Assembly (NCBI GenBank): GCA_964370735.1
Contig: CAYJLC010000062.1
Span: 1 to 10,891 of the forward strand
Direction of reading: 5' to 3'
DNA from: CAYJLC01 sp964370735
GTDB lineage: Bacteria > Bacillota > Clostridia > Oscillospirales > Butyricicoccaceae
Length of the DNA: 10,891 nucleotides
Of this stretch, positions 6,451 through 10,891 are shown in pieces (the stretch's first letter is position 1; each line of letters starts with the position of its first letter). A program made the position numbers and the translations under genes. The notes beneath the pieces are model-generated. The model searched no databases and had not been told where the DNA came from. It worked only from the letters and a program-made list of their open reading frames with translations.

Positions 6451-7200
6451 ATGCAAAATTTAGACAATAATAATTTTATGATACTAAATAGTATTATTTA
6501 TAAAATGCATACACAAAAAGATTTTGCCACTATGCGTCGCGAACTTTTGGAGCAAATGAAAATGGTGCTTGATTTTGACAGTGCAGATTTTCATTTATCA
6601 AAGGGAGATGGTTCAGCAGTTTTAACTTCGCAGGTGACTTATAATTACAAATATGATGTGTCAAAGGATTATCAAAACATCGATTATAGCCAAGGCATTC
6701 TTTCGAGCGGGAAAAGTATGGTATATCGCGAAACGGATATTTTAAGCGATGAAAAAAGAGTAGAAACAGAATATTACTCAAAAGTTTACAAGGCAAATAA
6801 TTGGCATTATGCACTTCAACTTGTTTTGGCTTATGATAATATTTTTATGGGAGTTATAACTTTTTATCGAAATAAAGGCAAAGACGACTTTAAATATTCT
6901 GATATTTTTCAAATAGAGCTTATAAAAGACCATTTAGCCTATCGAATTTTTAAAGAAAAAGAACTTGAAAATTTAGGTGGGGATAAGCTGACTATAACAA
7001 GTGCTTGCGAGAAATTTTCGCTTACGAAAAGAGAGCGAGATATACTTGAGATGATTATGTCTGGTATGGATAATACAGAAATCTGCGAAGCGTCTGTTAT
7101 AACTAATAATACATTAAAAAAGCATATATTAAACATATATCGTAAAATTGGTGTTAAAACACGCATACAATTGTTCAAACTCATAAAAGAAAGAGAATAA
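6451..7200 (+). CDS. LuxR-type regulator with N-terminal sensor-like domain
   Basis: A 249-residue transcriptional regulator. The C-terminal LuxR helix-turn-helix is clear at about 190-246: LTKRERDILEMI, then NTEICEA, then TLKKHILNIYRKIGVKTRIQL containing the recognition helix. The first 170 residues have an alternating alpha/beta character ending in a long helix (about 150-172) that fits a GAF-like small-molecule sensor. This domain is not clear enough to name its ligand, and there is no phospho-receiver motif. AGGAG (6441-6445) supports the start. It ends operon B and its stop codon touches the duplicated promoter box (7197-7244). It is therefore the leading candidate to bind that box and to activate operons A and C, possibly in response to putrescine, an amino-aldehyde or GABA. 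Confidence 0.85.
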   Translation: MQNLDNNNFMILNSIIYKMHTQKDFATMRRELLEQMKMVLDFDSADFHLSKGDGSAVLTSQVTYNYKYDVSKDYQNIDYSQGILSSGKSMVYRETDILSDEKRVETEYYSKVYKANNWHYALQLVLAYDNIFMGVITFYRNKGKDDFKYSDIFQIELIKDHLAYRIFKEKELENLGGDKLTITSACEKFSLTKRERDILEMIMSGMDNTEICEASVITNNTLKKHILNIYRKIGVKTRIQLFKLIKERE

Positions 7201-7244
7201 CCCAAAAGTGGTATAAAAATGGTAAATTTAGTCAATTGTAATTA
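7197..7244 (+). repeat. Upstream box of the duplicated promoter module, copy 2
   Basis: The counterpart of 591-638: 44 of 48 columns match, with 28 identical in a row (7217-7244). The match begins inside the stop codon of the LuxR-type gene and stops once the promoter spacer is reached. Beyond that point only the -10 hexamer and the terminator hairpin are shared, so conservation follows function and does not look like a recent block duplication. Confidence 0.8.
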
Positions 7245-7264
7245 CTAATAAAATGTTATATAAT
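7236..7264 (+). promoter_or_regulatory. Promoter of operon C (patA)
   Basis: TTGTAA (7236-7241) and TATAAT (7259-7264) are 17 bases apart, exactly as at 630-658. The start of transcription would be near 7272, just before the hairpin at 7278. Confidence 0.75.
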
Positions 7265-7277
7265 TAAATCAAGCAAT

Positions 7278-7313
7278 GGGGCTGATACTTATTAGGTATT
7301 AGCCTCTTTTTTT
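7278..7313 (+). terminator. Start-proximal intrinsic terminator (attenuator), copy 2
   Basis: GGGGCTGATAC (7278-7288) pairs with GTATTAGCCTC (7296-7306), followed by seven T (7307-7313). The stem is identical to the one at 671-699; only three loop bases differ (TTATTAG against TTAAAAG). It would stop transcripts from its own promoter after about 42 nt. Here it could also end operon B, a role copy 1 cannot have. Confidence 0.75.
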
Positions 7314-7337
7314 ATTTAAAAGAGAGAGGGTAACATT

Positions 7338-8687
7338 ATGAAATTCATGGAAACAAGCAAAGAACTAGAAAAAGTGCTAGGATATATACATGCGGATAAA
7401 TTAACAGACGACGAAAAACAGACACTTACAGACGACACTATAAATTATTTCGATAATTATGTAAGCCCAGGTTGGTTAAAATATCGCAAATCGGTTTCAA
7501 CAAATTCGGCAACAGTTGAATGGACAGACCACGACAGTATTTGCGAAGGACTATATGGAGAAGAATTTATCGACTGTTTAGGTGGATTTGGGATTTACAC
7601 TTGTGGTCACAGAAACGAGTTTATCTTAGACACAGTTAAAGCGCAACTAGATCACCAAGCACTTCATTCGCAAGAATTACTAGACCCACTAAGAGGCTAT
7701 CTTGCAAAAGCAGTTGCAGGTATCACGCCAGGTGATTTGCAATATTGTTTCTTCACAAATGGTGGTGCTGAAGCAAACGAAATGGCACTAAAACTTGCTA
7801 GAATTGCAACAGGTGGCAGATGGTTTGTATCAACAGTAGGTGCATTCCACGGAAAAACAATGGGCGCTGTTTCTATGGGTGGTAAATATACATATCGTGT
7901 GCCATATACTCCAATGGTGCAACAAGTTCAACACGTTGAGTTTGGTAATGCAGAGGATGCAAGAAAAGCAATTAGAAACTTAGTTGCAGTCGGCGAAAGC
8001 GTTGCTGGATTAATTGTTGAACCAATCCAAGGTGAAGCGGGAATTATCATACCACCTGCGGGTTATTTAAAAGAACTTCGTGAGATTTGTGATGAATACG
8101 GAGTAGCACTTATTTTCGATGAAATACAGACTGGTATGGGAAGAACTGGTTCTATGTGGAGATGTGAAGCCGAAGGCGTAGTTCCTGATATTTTAACGTA
8201 TGGTAAAGCATTTGGAGGTGGTATCATGCCAATTACAGGATTAATCTGTCGACCAAAAATGTGGAGCCAAGATTTAATCGACAACCCTTGGTTATTAGGT
8301 TCGCCAACATTCGGTGGAAATCCTGTTTGTTGTTCGGCAGCACTTGCAACAATCAAATATATGATTGACAACGACATTCCAGGCGAATGTGCAAGAAAAG
8401 GCGTTATTTTAAAATCTGGACTTGATGCACTTAAAGAAAAATATGCCGACATCATCGACGATGTTCGTGGTATTGGTTTAATGATTGCAGTTGAGTTTAA
8501 AACTTCTGATATTGGTTATGAAGTTGCAAAAGGAATGTTTGCAAGAGGGGTTATGACAGCCGGAACGCTAGTTAATGCTAAATGTATCCGTTTTGAGCCA
8601 GCAGCAGTTATAACAGAGAAGCAAATTGCTCAGGTTTTAGAACGTATGGACGAAGCGCTTGCAGACACTAGAAATTCATTGAAATAA
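7338..8687 (+). CDS. patA: Putrescine aminotransferase (class III PLP aminotransferase)
   Basis: A 449-residue enzyme that transfers an amino group of putrescine to 2-oxoglutarate, giving 4-aminobutanal (which cyclises to 1-pyrroline) and glutamate. The match to E. coli PatA/YgjG runs throughout: INYFDNYVSPGWLKYRKSV near the N terminus, then EFIDCLGGFGI, LHSQELLDPLR and NGGAEA (141-146). GAFHGKT (168-174), EPIQGE and FDEIQTGMGRTG (260-271, D261) follow. The Schiff-base lysine is in YGKAFGGGIMP (K290), then TFGGNPVCCSAALATI and TAGTLVNAKCIRFEP. GAGAGGG (7324-7330) supports the start at 7338. Cadaverine is a possible second substrate, as for the E. coli enzyme. It is the first gene of operon C, and the product feeds the aldehyde dehydrogenase of operon A. 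Confidence 0.93.
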   Translation: MKFMETSKELEKVLGYIHADKLTDDEKQTLTDDTINYFDNYVSPGWLKYRKSVSTNSATVEWTDHDSICEGLYGEEFIDCLGGFGIYTCGHRNEFILDTVKAQLDHQALHSQELLDPLRGYLAKAVAGITPGDLQYCFFTNGGAEANEMALKLARIATGGRWFVSTVGAFHGKTMGAVSMGGKYTYRVPYTPMVQQVQHVEFGNAEDARKAIRNLVAVGESVAGLIVEPIQGEAGIIIPPAGYLKELREICDEYGVALIFDEIQTGMGRTGSMWRCEAEGVVPDILTYGKAFGGGIMPITGLICRPKMWSQDLIDNPWLLGSPTFGGNPVCCSAALATIKYMIDNDIPGECARKGVILKSGLDALKEKYADIIDDVRGIGLMIAVEFKTSDIGYEVAKGMFARGVMTAGTLVNAKCIRFEPAAVITEKQIAQVLERMDEALADTRNSLK

Positions 8688-8705
8688 ACAAATTTACTAA
8701 TACAA

Positions 8706-8745
8706 AGACGTATTACCCTTAGTGGTAGTGCGTCTATTTTATTTT
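8706..8745 (+). terminator. Intrinsic terminator between patA and the transporter gene
   Basis: AGACGTATTACC (8706-8717) pairs with GGTAGTGCGTCT (8724-8735) in a 12-bp stem with two G-T wobbles and one A-A-free register, over a 6-base loop, followed by ATTTTATTTT. It lies 18 bases after the patA stop and just before the ribosome binding site of the next gene. No new promoter is evident between them, so it probably lets only part of the transcription through, giving more patA than transporter mRNA. Confidence 0.7.
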
Positions 8746-8761
8746 AAAAGGAGATTGATAT

Positions 8762-10120
8762 ATGAGCTATGGATTAATTGCAATTTTTATAATAGCTATT
8801 GTTATTTTTGGAGCTATTAAGACAAAAAAATGTATAGAATTTATGATATTCGGTACAGTTTTAGCATCTCTTGTGCTATATAAGCAAAATTTCATCGCTG
8901 AATGGACATATATATTCACAGATGTTTTATATGCTGGAGATTCGGTTTGGTTAGTTTTGGTTTGTTGCTTTTTTGGGTCGCTTATTGCACTTTTGCAAGC
9001 ATCAAAGGGGTCTTTTGGTTTTGCTGGACTCATAGCAAAGCTTTGTAAAAGTGAACGAAAAACACTCTTAACATCATTTATTTTAGGTATTTTAATCTTT
9101 GTTGACGACTATTTAAACATACTTACAGTCGGTGTTTGTATGAAAAAAGTGTTTGATAAAAACAAAATCCCTCGTGAAACACTCGCTTATGTAATCGACT
9201 CAACTGGTGCACCAGTTTGTACACTTCTTCCATTTTCTACTTGGGCAGTTTTCTTTGCGACATTATTTATAGCTGAACCAAGTATCCAAGCATTAGGATA
9301 TACCACTGGTTTAGACGCATACATAGCAGCGATACCGTTTGCGTTTTATCCGATTTTCACATTAATCGTTATGTTTTTATTCGTAATGGGATTTATGCCA
9401 AAATTAGGTGCAATGAAAAAAGTATACCAAAGGGTAGCCGAAACTGGCAAAGTTTATAGCGATGCTAGTAGAAAATATAATCATGGTGACGAAGAATACT
9501 TAGAGTCAGGTAGCATTTGGGACTTTATAATTCCAATGGCAGTTTTAATAGCAATCGCAATTGTTACGAGTGATTTACTATTTGCAGTTATTATTACTTT
9601 GTTTGTGTGTTTTGCAATTTATATTCCAAGAAAAATCGTATCAATCGATAATTTTGTGACTATTGTTATTAATGGATTTGCAGAAATGCTACCGACAGTT
9701 GCGATAGTTTTAGTAGGATTTTTACTTGAACGTTTTGTAAGTGAAATGGGTATGACGGATTTTATAATAGATAATATCACACCGTTTTTAAGTCGTGAAC
9801 TTTTCCCTGCAATTATTTTTATTTTAGTAGCGATTTTAACATTCACAACAGGGTCTAACTGGGGGATGAGTGCTGTTTGTATTCCGATTGTATTCCCATT
9901 AGGGGCAGTTTTAGATGCAAATATGATTTTAATTATGGCAGCTGTTATGTCTGGTGGGGCTTTTGGTAGCCATGCTTGTTTCTATTCTGATGCCACAATT
10001 TTAGCATCACAAAGTTCTGGTATTGACAATATAGAACACGCAGCAACGCAACTTCCGTATGTAATAATTAGTAGTGTTTTATCGGTAGTAGCGTTTGCAG
10101 TTTGTGGATATTTAATGTAG
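8762..10120 (+). CDS. NhaC-family (Na+/H+ antiporter type) membrane transporter
   Basis: A 452-residue integral membrane protein with about 11-12 hydrophobic helices. Approximate segments are 4-18, 24-40, 62-78, 100-126, 148-170, 187-213, a helix pair in 252-288, 298-322, 346-366, 372-400 and 430-451. The charged FVDDYLN in one helix and TGAPVCTLLPFSTW are typical of the Na_H_antiporter (NhaC) superfamily, as is the C-terminal GSNWGMSAVCIPIVFPLG with GGAFGSHACFYSDATILAS. Members exchange organic substrates as well as Na+/H+ (for example malate/lactate exchange by MleN). Its place between patA and a kinase-like gene suggests uptake or exchange of putrescine, agmatine or GABA, but this is inferred from position only. 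AGGAG (8749-8753) is the ribosome binding site. The next gene starts 14 bases after its stop. Confidence 0.85.
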   Translation: MSYGLIAIFIIAIVIFGAIKTKKCIEFMIFGTVLASLVLYKQNFIAEWTYIFTDVLYAGDSVWLVLVCCFFGSLIALLQASKGSFGFAGLIAKLCKSERKTLLTSFILGILIFVDDYLNILTVGVCMKKVFDKNKIPRETLAYVIDSTGAPVCTLLPFSTWAVFFATLFIAEPSIQALGYTTGLDAYIAAIPFAFYPIFTLIVMFLFVMGFMPKLGAMKKVYQRVAETGKVYSDASRKYNHGDEEYLESGSIWDFIIPMAVLIAIAIVTSDLLFAVIITLFVCFAIYIPRKIVSIDNFVTIVINGFAEMLPTVAIVLVGFLLERFVSEMGMTDFIIDNITPFLSRELFPAIIFILVAILTFTTGSNWGMSAVCIPIVFPLGAVLDANMILIMAAVMSGGAFGSHACFYSDATILASQSSGIDNIEHAATQLPYVIISSVLSVVAFAVCGYLM

Positions 10121-10134
10121 AGAGAGGTATTTTA

Positions 10135-10749
10135 ATGGAAGAAAAATTCGTAATTACTATAACAAGGCAATTTGGAAGTTTAGGCAGACCTATTGCTCAA
10201 AAAATGAGTGAAATGCTAGGTATTGAGTTTTTTGATAGAGATATCGTCGACGAAACTTCGAAAAAATTAAATTTACCACAGGCTACTATTGACGAAAAAG
10301 AAGAATCAGCGCTAAAAATAATCGGAAATTCGTTTGCAAGAATGGCGTATCCTTTAGGAAGTGGAACAAATGACATACAAGATGAAATCTTTGAAACACA
10401 ACAAAATGTGATTAAGTTTCTTGTTGACAAGAAGTCTTGCATTGTTGTTGGTAGATGTGCTGATTTTGTATTAAGTGAGTACGAAAATGCACTTCACATA
10501 TATATTTATGCACCATACGAGGCTCGAATTGAAAATTCTATCAAAGAATTAGGTCTATCTCACGAAGAAGCGATAAAAATAATAAATAAAGTCGACGAAG
10601 CGAGAGAATCATATCATTTGCATTATGCAGGATTTAAGCCTGATGATAAAAACTTCAAAGATGTGATGGTAGACAGTAGCTTTTTAGGAATTGATGGAAC
10701 AGCTGAGTATTTAGTAGACCTTATAAGAAAAAAATTTAGCGTAGCATAA
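10135..10749 (+). CDS. Cytidylate-kinase-like P-loop protein, paralogue 2
   Basis: A 204-residue paralogue of the protein at 5821, with the same layout: ITRQFGSLGRPIAQKMSE near the N terminus, FDRDIVDE, IVVGRCADFVL, IYIYAP, HYAGFKPDDK and DSSFLGIDGT. I chose 10135 over an in-frame ATG at 10102 inside the transporter gene, because AGAGAGG (10121-10127) fits it and the paralogue starts at the same point. The two copies differ mainly in the stretch after KKLNLP (about 49-85), which may be the substrate-facing lid region, and near the C terminus. Both share the altered GSLGRP loop, so they are either paralogues or both descend from one unusual subfamily. It is the last gene of operon C. The function is unknown. 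Confidence 0.85.
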   Translation: MEEKFVITITRQFGSLGRPIAQKMSEMLGIEFFDRDIVDETSKKLNLPQATIDEKEESALKIIGNSFARMAYPLGSGTNDIQDEIFETQQNVIKFLVDKKSCIVVGRCADFVLSEYENALHIYIYAPYEARIENSIKELGLSHEEAIKIINKVDEARESYHLHYAGFKPDDKNFKDVMVDSSFLGIDGTAEYLVDLIRKKFSVA

Positions 10750-10783
10750 TAAATATAAAACGAGAGAACTATAAGGCATAAAA

Positions 10784-10807
10784 AAACAGACTGTGTTCAG
10801 TCCGTTT
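10784..10807 (-). terminator. Minus-strand intrinsic terminator for a gene beyond the right edge
   Basis: Read on the minus strand, AAACGGACTG and CAGTCTGTTT form a 10-bp stem with a 4-base AACA loop, followed by a T run (complement of the A run at 10780-10786). On the plus strand the same hairpin has an A-C mismatch and no T run. The orientation is therefore minus, implying a convergent gene to the right of the window. Confidence 0.6.
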
Positions 10808-10824
10808 AGATATTATATCAAAAT

Positions 10825-10882
10825 AATTGCTGGATAAGATAATGTGAGTGGCACACTGTCTTATTCAGCAATTTTATTTTAA
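10825..10882 (+). terminator. Strong intrinsic terminator at the end of operon C
   Basis: A 21-bp stem (10826-10846 with 10852-10872) with a 5-base AGTGG loop is followed by TTTATTTTAA. On the plus strand it has two G-T wobbles and one A-C mismatch. On the minus strand the wobbles become mismatches, so the plus direction is favoured, though A-rich sequence to its left could let it work both ways. Confidence 0.8.
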
Positions 10883-10891
10883 TGAGAAAAC

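Noticed and set aside
10102..10134. Upstream in-frame ATG extending the second kinase-like protein by 11 residues.
   Set aside because: It overlaps the transporter's coding end, while the ATG at 10135 has a good ribosome binding site and matches the paralogue's start.
730..10749. Whole-window use of TGA as a sense codon.
   Set aside because: Only one internal TGA is seen against about 30 TGG Trp codons in the window, and conserved Trp sites all use TGG. One codon cannot support a changed code.
1..10891. CRISPR array, insertion sequence, tRNA or rRNA genes, phage genes.
   Set aside because: No regular short repeats with spacers, transposase motifs, cloverleaf-like sequence or rRNA-like segments were seen on either strand.

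Overview
The window looks like a piece of a low-GC Gram-positive anaerobe chromosome, most likely a clostridial Firmicute. The evidence is AT-rich DNA, strong AGGAG-type ribosome binding sites, TTGNNN-N17-TATAAT promoters, hairpin-plus-T-run terminators, and protein families typical of Clostridia. I cannot name the species. All genes but the first are on the + strand, and together they form a locus for degrading putrescine and its precursor, and GABA.

Layout. (1) 49-390 (-): an HxlR-type repressor with its own promoter and an operator-like palindrome. (2) 591-709: a promoter followed at once by an intrinsic-terminator hairpin, leading into operon A (730-4726): aldehyde dehydrogenase, GABA aminotransferase, iron-containing alcohol dehydrogenase. 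(3) 4734-6438 and onward: a promoter with a leader of about 170 nt, then operon B: N-carbamoylputrescine amidase (interrupted by an in-frame TGA), a cytidylate-kinase-like protein, and a LuxR-type regulator ending at 7200. (4) 7197-7316: a second copy of the promoter/hairpin module, then operon C (7338-10749): putrescine aminotransferase, an NhaC-family transporter behind an internal terminator, and a second cytidylate-kinase-like paralogue. (5) 10784-10882: opposed terminators closing the locus.

Pathway as inferred: N-carbamoylputrescine -> putrescine (AguB); putrescine -> 4-aminobutanal (PatA); 4-aminobutanal -> GABA (aldehyde dehydrogenase); GABA -> succinate semialdehyde (GabT); succinate semialdehyde -> 4-hydroxybutyrate (iron alcohol dehydrogenase). 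The last step would reoxidise the NADH made by the aldehyde dehydrogenase, which suits an anaerobe. Agmatine deiminase (AguA), which would supply N-carbamoylputrescine, is not in the window.

The points most worth a second look are: the near-identical promoter/attenuator module in front of both catabolic operons, with a LuxR gene beside one copy; the in-frame TGA inside an otherwise intact aguB; and two cytidylate-kinase-like paralogues with a shared altered P-loop, embedded in a polyamine locus with no obvious need for a nucleotide kinase.
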